Shown: piece after piece, positions 46,413 through 55,053 of the stretch | Numbering within the stretch: position 1 is the stretch's first letter | How the letters are laid out: each line of letters begins with the position of its first letter | Notes under the pieces: model-generated | The model's input: the letters and a program-made list of their open reading frames with translations, nothing else | Databases searched by the model: none | Told to the model about the DNA's origin: nothing | From: Pantoea sp. | GTDB taxonomy: Bacteria > Pseudomonadota > Gammaproteobacteria > Enterobacterales > Enterobacteriaceae | Direction: 5' to 3' | Length of the DNA stretch: 64,000 bases | NCBI RefSeq assembly: GCF_028283705.1 | Contig: NZ_JAPWKD010000020.1 | Location: 78,063 to 142,062 of the forward strand | Translations under genes and position numbers: made by a program

Positions 46413-49145
46413 TTATCGCACCATCCCCTGCTCGCCTGATGAACGCCAGCCGCGCGTCAGGCGTTTCTCTATCTCCACCAGCACAAAGATACCGGCGCTG
46501 ACCACTAAGGCGATCAACCAGTATTTCAGCGGCAGCGGCTGCGTACCAAACAAGGTGTTCATCAACGGCACATAGATGATCACCGCCTGGAGCAGAATCA
46601 GCACCACGGTCACCAGCCAGATGCCCCGATTCTTCAGCAGGCCAGCATCCAGTGAGAAGCCGTCGCTGTTACGGCAGTTGAGCATATACACCCACTGCGC
46701 CGTGACCAGCATCTGCAACAGCACGGTGCGGATAAATTCCGGGCTGTAACCGCGTGGCTGTAACCAGGCTTCCAGCATAAAGGCGCTGACCGAGATCAGC
46801 AGGCCGACAAACACCACACGCCAGATGGCGAACCCATCCATCACATTACTGCGCACGTTACGTGGTGGACGCCGCATGATGTTCTGTTCCGCCGGTTCAA
46901 AGGCGAGGCCAAAGGAGAGCGTGGCGGAAGTCGCCATGTTCATCCACAGAATCTGCACCGGGGTTAACGGCAACAGGTTGCCCATCAGAATCGCAATGAT
47001 GATCAATAACCCCTGAGCAAAACAGGTCGGCATCACAAACAGGATGGTTTTCTTCAGGTTGTCATAGACACGACGCCCCTCTTTCACTGCCGCAGCGATG
47101 GTCGCGAAGTTGTCATCGGCGAGGATCATATCTGCGGATTCTTTGGTCACTTCCGTGCCCTTAATTCCCATCGCAATACCGACGTTGGCCTGCTTCAGCG
47201 CAGGCGCATCATTCACGCCATCGCCGGTCATACCAACAATTTCGCCAACCGACGCCAGCGCCTTCACCAGGCGCAGCTTATGCTCCGGGCTGGTGCGGGC
47301 AAAAATGTCATACTTCTGCGCCGCCACGCTCAGCTCGGCATCATCCATATGCTCCAGCTGATAACCGGTCACCGCCGCCTGACTGTTGCCGATGCCCAGC
47401 ATCTGACCAATCGCCATCGCCGTTTCCTGATGATCGCCAGTGATCATCTTCACGCGGATACCGGCCTGCTGGCAGTCACGAATGGCGGTAATGGCTTCCG
47501 GACGCGGCGGATCCATCATGCAGGCGAGGCCAAGCAACACCATGCCCTTATGCAGATCGTCATGATCCAGCGTCTGTTTAGCCGCCGGTAACCAGCGCCA
47601 TGCGGCGGCCACGGTACGTAAACCTTCACTGGCGTAGGTGCTGATGGCTTGCTCCCAATACGCACTATCGAGCGGCGCGACGCCCTGATCCCCCTGTTGC
47701 TGCTGGCACAGAGACAGCAGCACATCCGGCGCACCGGTCAGCATAATGCCGGGTTTGCCATCAATGACCGCACTAACCGCCTGATATTTGTACAGCGAAT
47801 CAAACGGCAGCTTACTGACCACGTCAACCCTGTCGGACCTGATACCCGCTTTTGCCGCCAGCACCTTTAACGCCCCTTCGGTAGGGCCGCCGACGACGCC
47901 CCAATGACCGCTGGCGTCCTGATGCAGCTGACTTTCATTGCAGATATCGACAATCTGTAAAAAGCCCTGCAACACCTCATCCTGTGCCGCAGGCACGCCG
48001 CTGGCACTGACTTCGGCGTGAAATTCACCTTTGGGTTCATAGCTATCGCCGCTGATACGCCACTGGCTATCGGCCAGCACCACCACCTTCACCGTCATCT
48101 CGTTCATGGTCAGAGTGCCGGTTTTGTCGGAGCAGATCACTGACATCGCCCCGAGGGTTTCCACCGTCGGCAATTTGCGAATAATGGCCTGATTGCGCGC
48201 CATCGACTGCACACCAAGAGACAAAATGATGGAGATAATGGCCGGCAACCCTTCCGGCACCGCCGCCACCGCCAGGCTGATCACCGACAGCAACAACTCC
48301 CCCAGCGGGATGTCGCGCAGCAGAAAACCAAACACGAACAGACCCGCCATCATCAGCAGAATGATGGCGAAAATGGCTTTACCGAGTTTATCGATCTGCA
48401 CCAGTAACGGCGTTTTTGCCTCCTCAATCGAGGAGATCATCGCATTGATATGCCCCAGTTCAGTGTCGCCACCGGTGGCAATCACCATACCCATGGCAGT
48501 ACCGGAGCTGACGGTGGTGCCGGAATAAGCCAGATTGAAACGGTCACCGAGAGATTTTTCCCCCTCCAGCGCAGCGGTGTTTTTCGACACCACGGTGGAT
48601 TCACCGGTCAGAATCGCTTCTTCAACGCGCAGATTATTGACTTCGAACAGACGCAAGTCGGCCGGGACCTTGTCGCCTGGACGCAACATCACCACATCCC
48701 CTGGCACGATATTTTGCGTTGCCACGGTAGCCTGCAACCCTTCACGCAACACGATGGCATCGTTCGACAGCATATTTTGAATGCTTTTCAATGACTTCTC
48801 GGCGTTACTTTCCTGGATAAATCCAATCAGTGCGTTGATGACAGCAACGCCGAGAATGACAAAGGTATCGACCCAGTGGCCCATCAGCGCGGTGATCACC
48901 GCAGCGGCCAGCAGGATATAAATCAGCACATCTTTAAAGTGGGCAATAAAACGCATGAAGGCGGATTTTCCCCGCTTCTGCGGCAGAACATTAGGACCAT
49001 GATCGCGCAGCCGCGCCTGTGCCTCTTCACCACTTAATCCTGACGGTGAGCTATTTAATGCCGTAAATGCCGCCGAACTCTCTTGCTGATATAAAGGCCG
49101 ATCGGATGCTTCCGTTCGCCTCGCCTCAAAAGGAATGATGTTCAT
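46413..49145 (-). CDS. P2-type cation-transporting ATPase
   Basis: A 910-aa P-type ATPase with an N-terminal cation-ATPase domain (LSGEEAQARLRDHGPN), the actuator TGES, the M4 motif PEGLP, phosphorylation site CSDKTGTLT, and hinge TGDGVNDAPALK. PEGLP places it with Ca/Na-type P2 pumps rather than MgtA. In M6 the calcium-site Asp (TDG in SERCA) is replaced by Ser (MATSATLSFGLAFEP), so calcium is not assured. I used ATG 49145 (MNIIPFEARR). Its upstream gap holds a small membrane-protein frame. Confidence 0.9.
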   Translation of the reverse strand: MNIIPFEARRTEASDRPLYQQESSAAFTALNSSPSGLSGEEAQARLRDHGPNVLPQKRGKSAFMRFIAHFKDVLIYILLAAAVITALMGHWVDTFVILGVAVINALIGFIQESNAEKSLKSIQNMLSNDAIVLREGLQATVATQNIVPGDVVMLRPGDKVPADLRLFEVNNLRVEEAILTGESTVVSKNTAALEGEKSLGDRFNLAYSGTTVSSGTAMGMVIATGGDTELGHINAMISSIEEAKTPLLVQIDKLGKAIFAIILLMMAGLFVFGFLLRDIPLGELLLSVISLAVAAVPEGLPAIISIILSLGVQSMARNQAIIRKLPTVETLGAMSVICSDKTGTLTMNEMTVKVVVLADSQWRISGDSYEPKGEFHAEVSASGVPAAQDEVLQGFLQIVDICNESQLHQDASGHWGVVGGPTEGALKVLAAKAGIRSDRVDVVSKLPFDSLYKYQAVSAVIDGKPGIMLTGAPDVLLSLCQQQQGDQGVAPLDSAYWEQAISTYASEGLRTVAAAWRWLPAAKQTLDHDDLHKGMVLLGLACMMDPPRPEAITAIRDCQQAGIRVKMITGDHQETAMAIGQMLGIGNSQAAVTGYQLEHMDDAELSVAAQKYDIFARTSPEHKLRLVKALASVGEIVGMTGDGVNDAPALKQANVGIAMGIKGTEVTKESADMILADDNFATIAAAVKEGRRVYDNLKKTILFVMPTCFAQGLLIIIAILMGNLLPLTPVQILWMNMATSATLSFGLAFEPAEQNIMRRPPRNVRSNVMDGFAIWRVVFVGLLISVSAFMLEAWLQPRGYSPEFIRTVLLQMLVTAQWVYMLNCRNSDGFSLDAGLLKNRGIWLVTVVLILLQAVIIYVPLMNTLFGTQPLPLKYWLIALVVSAGIFVLVEIEKRLTRGWRSSGEQGMVR

Positions 49146-49390
49146 AATTACCCCGCGCGATTTACTCAATTAATGAAAAGCAAAATAAAAATGACACTTT
49201 AATAATATTTCCCGCTAGCGTGATGACCGACATCATGTTTTCTTCAGTTAAAAGCTGCCACGATAATTCAGTGCGGGCTAGTAACATGAGTAAATTATTA
49301 TCAGGGTAAGAAGATTCTAACCCACAAATAATAAGAGGTTATTGGCTGTTTATTCTGTTTTTGACAGACAAAAAGGGATCAAGATAAACC

Positions 49391-49501
49391 ATGAAGAAAC
49401 AATTAGTTATATTAGTTATCTTCTTTGTCTTTGGCGCTGTTATCGCCACTACATTAGTAGGCCTGCTGACCTTTAATATCGTGTCATGGCTGGCTGTGTA
49501 G
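49391..49501 (+). CDS. 36-aa putative small membrane protein
   Basis: A frame beginning MKKQLVILVIFFVFGAVIA with one long hydrophobic span over most of its length and a lysine-rich start. It is divergent from the ATPase gene. The ribosome site is weak (AAGGG about 17 bases upstream), so confidence is limited. No family recognised. Confidence 0.4.
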   Translation: MKKQLVILVIFFVFGAVIATTLVGLLTFNIVSWLAV

Positions 49502-49636
49502 CACAAACAACATTTAACCGGAGTTAAACGGAGGTGGGAAAATTTAATTATCACAGCAAACATTGCGGGTAATCAGTATTTCGTCCGGGATATGCCTTTA
49601 TATTCCCCCCCACTGTTACTTACAGGGACGAGGAAA

Positions 49637-49888
49637 ATGAATAACTGGCCGATACTCACCGCACTGCTGTGCTGTCTGGTTCTTATTGGTTGTGATAATA
49701 AGAAAATAACGGGAATGATAGTGCCTCACGTTATTAAATCCACTGAATCAAAACATAATGCTGAAGGCCCGCGCCTGGTTCCGGCTCATATTGATACCGG
49801 CGCGAAAAACATGCTGCCACTGGAGAGAATTTTCAGCATGCCGGAAAATCTGTATATCAGTTTCGATGCGCAAAACGTCAGCAGCTAG
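49637..49888 (+). CDS. small putative lipoprotein
   Basis: An 83-aa protein with a signal peptide (MNNWPILTALLCCLVLIGC) and lipobox L-I-G-C at Cys19, followed by DNKKITG. Residue 2 after the cysteine is Asp, the classic inner-membrane retention signal. GAGGAA lies before ATG 49637; the frame opens at 49592 without support. The rest has no recognised domain. Confidence 0.65.
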   Translation: MNNWPILTALLCCLVLIGCDNKKITGMIVPHVIKSTESKHNAEGPRLVPAHIDTGAKNMLPLERIFSMPENLYISFDAQNVSS

Positions 49889-49950
49889 CCAGTGCCAGGT
49901 TGTAGCGGCGCGATTTATCGCGCAATTCATCACGCCGCCATGGCTCAGAA

Positions 49951-50352
49951 CTACTCCACCCGACCAATTTCCGGCATCAATATCCATTCGGCGCTGTCGT
50001 TCCACACATCCATTTTCACGATCAATCCGTCGCGGACTTCATAACGATCCAGATAACGGTTGCCAGCAAAAGGCTGACCGTCCGGCCATTCCCCATACAG
50101 CGTGCCGTTGGAGTACACCACCACATGATCGCCGCGATCCATCCAGTCAAACTGCCCGAGTGACTTCTTCACCCATTTATAACGTGCCCCATTGAAATCG
50201 GTGATCCCTTTAGTGCCAGGAAACTCACGTTTACCGGTAAAGGTAATGCTCACCTGCGGATGCATATAGGTAGCAGCTAACACCGCATCGGGTGCCATCG
50301 ATGCCGCCAGAAACTTCTTCACCACTTCTACTGCCTGCTCAATACCAGACAT
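49951..50352 (-). CDS. SnoaL-like / NTF2-fold protein
   Basis: A 133-aa NTF2-like protein. The alpha-helical start (GIEQAVEVVKKFLAAS) followed by beta strands ending NRYLDRYEVRDGLIVKMDVWND is typical of the SnoaL-like family, which covers enzymes and ligand-binding proteins. No catalytic residues can be assigned. ATG 50352 has GGGGG upstream. It is divergent from the branched-chain-type transporter operon. Confidence 0.8.
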   Translation of the reverse strand: MSGIEQAVEVVKKFLAASMAPDAVLAATYMHPQVSITFTGKREFPGTKGITDFNGARYKWVKKSLGQFDWMDRGDHVVVYSNGTLYGEWPDGQPFAGNRYLDRYEVRDGLIVKMDVWNDSAEWILMPEIGRVE

Positions 50353-50470
50353 AACGCCCCCTGAAGGTAATTTGCACAACACTGGCGCACCAGCACCAAA
50401 ATGGCGCAGTTTTTCCGCTAACTTGCGGCAAAAACCGCCTGTTTCTAAGCAATATCAAACTGGCATCGTA

Positions 50471-50503
50471 ATTGCTAGAAATAAAAATATTATTGCTAGC
50501 AAT
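50471..50503. promoter_or_regulatory. operator candidate before the branched-chain-type transporter
   Basis: ATTGCTAG occurs at 50471-50478 and 50492-50499 (21 bases, two helical turns apart); the second copy is half of a perfect 12-base palindrome ATTGCTAGCAAT (50492-50503). It ends 16 bases before the transporter start codon, well placed for repression. Confidence 0.5.
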
Positions 50504-50519
50504 CTACCTGAGGTGAGAG

Positions 50520-51698
50520 ATGTCCGGAAAATCGTTACTGAAAAACTGGCGTAAATGCGCGGTCGTGACTGTGATGAGCATGATGTCAGCGGCCGCTATC
50601 GCAGCGGAACCGATCAAAGTCGGCCTGGTCACGGCCTTATCCGGTCAGTCAGCAAAATCAGGTGAAGCCCTGACGCGCGGGCTGACCATCGCCATCAACG
50701 AGATCAACGCAGCTGGTGGTGTGAAAGGCCATCCGCTGGAGCTGGTACGCCGCGATGACGAAAGTAACCCCGGCAAAGGGATGCTGGCAGCTCGTGAGTT
50801 GATCCAACGGGAAAAAGTCGCCGTGCTGTTTGGTGGCCTCGATACCCCGGTATCTCTGGCGATCGTCCCGCTGGCTAATCAATTGAAAACCCCGTTTGTC
50901 GGACTGTGGGCCGCCGGTACTGGCATTACCCATAACGGTGCGAAGGAAAACTACGTGTTCCGCGTCTCTGCCGTAGATGAGCTGGTGGATGAAGCGCTGG
51001 TGGAATACGCCAGCGAAAAGAAAGGCATGAAAAAAGCCGGCATGATTCTGGTCAACAACCCATGGGGTGAATCAAACGAGAAAGGCTTCCGTGCCGCGTT
51101 GCAGAAAAACAACATCCCGGTAGCAGGCGTCGAGCGTATTGAAGACAGCGATGTTGATTTGGTGCCGCAGCTGACCCGACTGAAAAACGACGGTGCCGAC
51201 ACCCTGCTGATGGTCGGCAATGTCGGACCTTCTGCTCAAGTGGTCAAATCGCTGCATAAGATGAACTGGCAGGTGCCGGTGGTTTCGCACTGGGGACCAG
51301 CCGGTGGACGCTTCAGCGAGCTGGCAGGGCCGGGAGCCGATCAGGTGACCTTTATCCAGACCTTTGTCTTCACCGACCACAATTCGGCCAAAGGCAACCA
51401 GGTGATGGATGAACTGAAAAAACAGTATCCGCAAATCAAAGGGCTGGCGGATGTCACACCAGCTGTGGGTATCGCCAACGCCTACGATGCGATGCACCTG
51501 ACAGCGATGGCACTTAACAACGCCAGCAGCCTCAATGGCACCGCCATTCGCGACGGTTTCTACGCCATCAAAGACTATGACGGGCTGATTAAGCACTACC
51601 AGCAACCGTTCACAGTGCAGCAGCACGATGCGCTGGGACCAAAAGATTATGTTTTCGCCCAGTTCAAAGGCGAGCAGATCCTGCCAGTCGCTGAGTAA
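50520..51698 (+). CDS. branched-chain-type ABC transporter binding protein
   Basis: A 392-aa periplasmic binding protein of the LivJ/amide-binding class (peripla_BP_6). A signal peptide (residues about 1-29, cut near IAAEP) leads to IKVGLVTALSGQSAKSGEA and NEINAAGGVKGHPLELVRRDDESNPGKG. Such proteins bind branched amino acids, amides, urea or nucleobase-like compounds. It is the first gene of a four-gene operon ending with a deaminase-like hydrolase, which hints at a heterocyclic or amide ligand. Confidence 0.9.
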   Translation: MSGKSLLKNWRKCAVVTVMSMMSAAAIAAEPIKVGLVTALSGQSAKSGEALTRGLTIAINEINAAGGVKGHPLELVRRDDESNPGKGMLAARELIQREKVAVLFGGLDTPVSLAIVPLANQLKTPFVGLWAAGTGITHNGAKENYVFRVSAVDELVDEALVEYASEKKGMKKAGMILVNNPWGESNEKGFRAALQKNNIPVAGVERIEDSDVDLVPQLTRLKNDGADTLLMVGNVGPSAQVVKSLHKMNWQVPVVSHWGPAGGRFSELAGPGADQVTFIQTFVFTDHNSAKGNQVMDELKKQYPQIKGLADVTPAVGIANAYDAMHLTAMALNNASSLNGTAIRDGFYAIKDYDGLIKHYQQPFTVQQHDALGPKDYVFAQFKGEQILPVAE

Positions 51699-51709
51699 GG
51701 AGACGGATT

Positions 51710-52573
51710 ATGTGGAGCACTGCCCTGTCCACCGGACTGAGCCTCGGCAGCATGTATGCCCTGCTGGCGCTGGGTTTTCACATCACCTGGATTGTATCGC
51801 GCACCCTGAATTTTGCTCAGGGTAGCGCGATGATGGTCGGTGCTACCCTTGGCTACAGTTTGTACGTGACATTTGGCTGGCCCTTGTTGCTGGCCTTACC
51901 CGCCACGCTGCTGTGCTGCGCGCTGTATGGTGTGGTGATTGAACGCCTGCTGGTGCGCCCGTTTGTGGCGCGTAATTCCGAAGCCTGGTTGATGGCAACG
52001 GTGGCGGGCGGGATCCTGGTCGATAACCTCGCGATGTTCACCTTTGGTAAAGAACCGCGCCAGTTCCCGGTGACCGACGTCACCTTTACCCTGTTCGGTA
52101 CCTCATGGTCACTGATCAACCTGCTGATCCCTCTGACCGGTGTGATGATCGTCGTGGCTCTGACGCTGGTGCGGCGTTACAGCCGCATCGGCAAAGTGCT
52201 GGAAGCCACGGTACAAAATCCGCGTGCTGCGCAGTTAATGGGGATTCGGGTCAACCGGGTGGTGGCTGCGGCCTTCGCCCTCTCTACCGTATTTGCCGCG
52301 CTGGCGGGTTTGCTGATCGCTCCCTTGTTCAGCATCCAAAGTGATATGGGCACGCTATTCGGGCTGAAAGCCTTTGCGGTGGCGATCCTTGGTGGCCTCG
52401 CCAGTAGCAGCGGTATCTGGGTTGCCGGTTTATTGTTTGGCCTCAGCGAAGCGCTGGTCACGCTGTGGTTTGGTTCCGCCTTCACGCAAATCTTCACTTT
52501 CTCGCTGGTGATTCTGGCGCTGGCGCTGCGTCCGAACGGTTTGTTTGGGCAAAAATTAAGGGTAAAAGTATGA
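51710..52573 (+). CDS. LivH-type ABC transporter permease
   Basis: A 287-aa polytopic inner-membrane permease of the LivH/UrtB class. MYALLALGFHITWIVSRTLNFAQGSAMMVGA is characteristic, as is FGLKAFAVAILGGLASSSGIWVAG. It starts 11 bases after the binding-protein gene with AAGGAG upstream and overlaps the fused permease-ATPase gene by four bases. Confidence 0.92.
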   Translation: MWSTALSTGLSLGSMYALLALGFHITWIVSRTLNFAQGSAMMVGATLGYSLYVTFGWPLLLALPATLLCCALYGVVIERLLVRPFVARNSEAWLMATVAGGILVDNLAMFTFGKEPRQFPVTDVTFTLFGTSWSLINLLIPLTGVMIVVALTLVRRYSRIGKVLEATVQNPRAAQLMGIRVNRVVAAAFALSTVFAALAGLLIAPLFSIQSDMGTLFGLKAFAVAILGGLASSSGIWVAGLLFGLSEALVTLWFGSAFTQIFTFSLVILALALRPNGLFGQKLRVKV

Positions 52574-55053
52574 TCAAAACCCTCCCCTTCAATGCATTCG
52601 CGCTGGTGGCCGTCGCGCTGCTGAGCCTGCTGCTGCCCTTCGTGCTCGGCAGCTATGCCCTGCTGGTGTTTTCGTTGTTTGCCCTCGCCGTCACCACGGT
52701 GGTCGGGCTGAATATTTTGCTGGGACTGAGCGGGCAAATCTCCTTCGGTCATATCGCTTTTTATGCCGTCGGAGCCTATATCTCGGCAGGGCTGACCATG
52801 AACGGCGTGCCACTGGGTGTCGCGATGCTGGCAGCCATGCTGGTATGTGGTGTGATTGGCGGGCTGCTGGCGATTCCGGCGTTGCGTGTCAGCGGTCCGT
52901 TCCTGGCGATGATCACCATCGCCTTTGCGCTGGTGGTGCGCCATGTCTTGATTGAGTGGCGCGAGGTGACAGGCGGCTCGAACGGGCTGATGGGGATCCC
53001 GATGCCGGACTTTGGCCCGCTGGACCCCACCGTGGGTCTGGCGCTGTGTTGCGCCCTGCTGATGATTGTGGCGCTGACGCTGTTTGCCCGTCTGCAACGC
53101 AGCCAGTGGGGACTGGCAATGCGTGCCGTCAAGGCCAGCGATATTGCCGCGCGCTCGCTGGGTTTTAATCCGGTAGTGAGCAAAACTCTGGCGTTTACCC
53201 TCTCCGCCATGCTGGCCAGTGCTGCCGGAACTCTGGTTGCGCCACTGATGATGTTTATCAACCCGGACTCCTTCCCTTTTTCTCAATCGATCCTGTTTGT
53301 GCTGGCTGTGGTGGTGGGCGGCAGCGGCACGCTGTTCGGCCCGGTGCTCGGTGCGCTGTTGATTGTGGTGCTGCCGGAGCTGCTATCATCCTTTGCCGAA
53401 TATCGTCTGCTGATTTTCGCCGTGCTGCTGCTCAGCGTACTGTGGCTGGCACCGCGTGGCCTGCTGGGTACACTGGCGCGCTGGCTGGTCAAATCCACTC
53501 CGCAATTTGCCCCGGACACCCTGGATGAATCTCTGCTGCAACTACACTTCCAGCGTGCGGGCCAGAATGTCCTGAAAGTTGAAGGTATTGGCATCCGTTT
53601 TGGTGGCGTGCAGGCGGCAAAAGACGTCAGCTTCAACGTGCGCGCCGGAGAAATCCTTGGACTGATGGGACCAAACGGGGCCGGTAAAACCACGGTGCTG
53701 AATATGATCAGCGGGTTCTATCGCGCCGACAGCGGCAGCATCCGTCTGCAACAAGAACTGCGTGGTCTGCCTGCGTGGCGGGTGGCGCGTGCCGGTATCG
53801 CCCGCACCTATCAAACCACCCAGCTATTCAGCGGCATGAGCGTACTGGAAAACCTGCTGGTGGCGCAGCAGCGTGGCCGTCAGGGCTTGCCGTGGCGTCA
53901 TCCGGGCCGGGAGGCACAGGCGGTGGCGATGGCACTGCTGGCGCTGGTGGGATATCGCGGTTCGGTGCACACCCCGGCAGAAGATCTGCCCCATGTTGAT
54001 CGTCGTCTGGTGGAGATTGCCCGTGCGCTGGCGCTGGATCCCGCCCTGTTGTTGCTGGATGAACCTGCCGCCGGACTGAGCCGGGAAGAAACCGACGCAT
54101 TGATCCCGCTGCTGCGTCGTCTGGCTGGCTTTGGTCTGGCGGTGATCGTTGTTGAACACGACATGGCACTGGTGATGGCCGTGAGCGACCGTTTGCAGGT
54201 GCTGGATGCCGGTAAGCCGCTGGCACAGGGTAACCCGGCTGAAGTGCAACGCAATCCAGCAGTGATAGCCGCCTATCTCGGCGGTACAGAATATCGCGGC
54301 AAGCCACGCGTGATGCCGCTGCGATCCACCGGCGAACCTGGCCTGGTGGTGGATAAGCTGACGCTGGATTATGGTGCCGCGCCGGTGGTGCGCAATGTCA
54401 GTTTTACCGTAAATCCGGGCGAAACCGTCGCCATCCTCGGGGCGAACGGAGCCGGAAAATCAACCATTCTGCAAACGCTGGCGGGCCTGCATCCGGCACG
54501 CAGCGGCGCGATCTATCTGCACGATCATTCGATCAAGGAACTGAATGCCGCCCAGATCGCCGCTCGCGGCCTGGCGCTGGTACCGGAGGGCCGTCAGCTG
54601 TTCCCGCAAATGACCGTGCTGGAAAACCTGTTGATCGGCCAATATGCCTGTAGCCAACGCCTCGATCCGCAGGCAGAAGTGGAGTCGATTCTGCGCCGCT
54701 TCCCCCGTCTGCGCGAACGTCTGCACAGCCAGGCGGGGCTGCTTTCTGGCGGTGAGCAGCAAATGGTGGCCATTGGTCGCGGGTTGATGTCCCGCCCCTC
54801 GATTCTGTTGCTGGATGAACCCAGCCTGGGCTTGTCACCAGCGATGATTGGCGAGTTATATGATGCGCTGGCGGGATTACGTAATGAAGGCGTCACGCTG
54901 CTGCTGGTCGATCAGATGGCTAACCTCGCCCTGACCATTGCTGACCGGGCGCTGGTGCTGGAATCGGGTGAAGTGGTGAAAGCCGGACGTGCGCAGGATT
55001 TGCTGGCGCAGGCGGATCTGGCTGAAGCCTGGCTGGGAGCAGGAAACGCATGA
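52570..55053 (+). CDS. LivM-LivG-LivF fusion: permease with two ATPase domains
   Basis: An 827-aa polypeptide joining three usually separate subunits. Residues about 1-310 are a LivM-type permease (LLGLSGQISFGHIAFYAVGAY; EWREVTGGSNGL). Residues about 334-560 form a LivG-type ATPase with Walker A GPNGAGKTT and Walker B LLLLDEPAAGLS, but its signature reads LPHVDRRLVEIARAL instead of an LSGGQ-like motif. Residues about 590-820 form a LivF-type ATPase with GANGAGKST and intact LSGGEQQ. I placed the start at 52570, overlapping the LivH-type gene by four bases. It overlaps the hydrolase by four. Confidence 0.92.
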   Translation: MIKTLPFNAFALVAVALLSLLLPFVLGSYALLVFSLFALAVTTVVGLNILLGLSGQISFGHIAFYAVGAYISAGLTMNGVPLGVAMLAAMLVCGVIGGLLAIPALRVSGPFLAMITIAFALVVRHVLIEWREVTGGSNGLMGIPMPDFGPLDPTVGLALCCALLMIVALTLFARLQRSQWGLAMRAVKASDIAARSLGFNPVVSKTLAFTLSAMLASAAGTLVAPLMMFINPDSFPFSQSILFVLAVVVGGSGTLFGPVLGALLIVVLPELLSSFAEYRLLIFAVLLLSVLWLAPRGLLGTLARWLVKSTPQFAPDTLDESLLQLHFQRAGQNVLKVEGIGIRFGGVQAAKDVSFNVRAGEILGLMGPNGAGKTTVLNMISGFYRADSGSIRLQQELRGLPAWRVARAGIARTYQTTQLFSGMSVLENLLVAQQRGRQGLPWRHPGREAQAVAMALLALVGYRGSVHTPAEDLPHVDRRLVEIARALALDPALLLLDEPAAGLSREETDALIPLLRRLAGFGLAVIVVEHDMALVMAVSDRLQVLDAGKPLAQGNPAEVQRNPAVIAAYLGGTEYRGKPRVMPLRSTGEPGLVVDKLTLDYGAAPVVRNVSFTVNPGETVAILGANGAGKSTILQTLAGLHPARSGAIYLHDHSIKELNAAQIAARGLALVPEGRQLFPQMTVLENLLIGQYACSQRLDPQAEVESILRRFPRLRERLHSQAGLLSGGEQQMVAIGRGLMSRPSILLLDEPSLGLSPAMIGELYDALAGLRNEGVTLLLVDQMANLALTIADRALVLESGEVVKAGRAQDLLAQADLAEAWLGAGNA

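Noticed and set aside
52177..53286. 369-codon minus-strand frame
   Set aside because: Rich in His, Gln and Arg as typical of antisense frames in G+C-rich genes; it lies opposite the well-supported permease genes.
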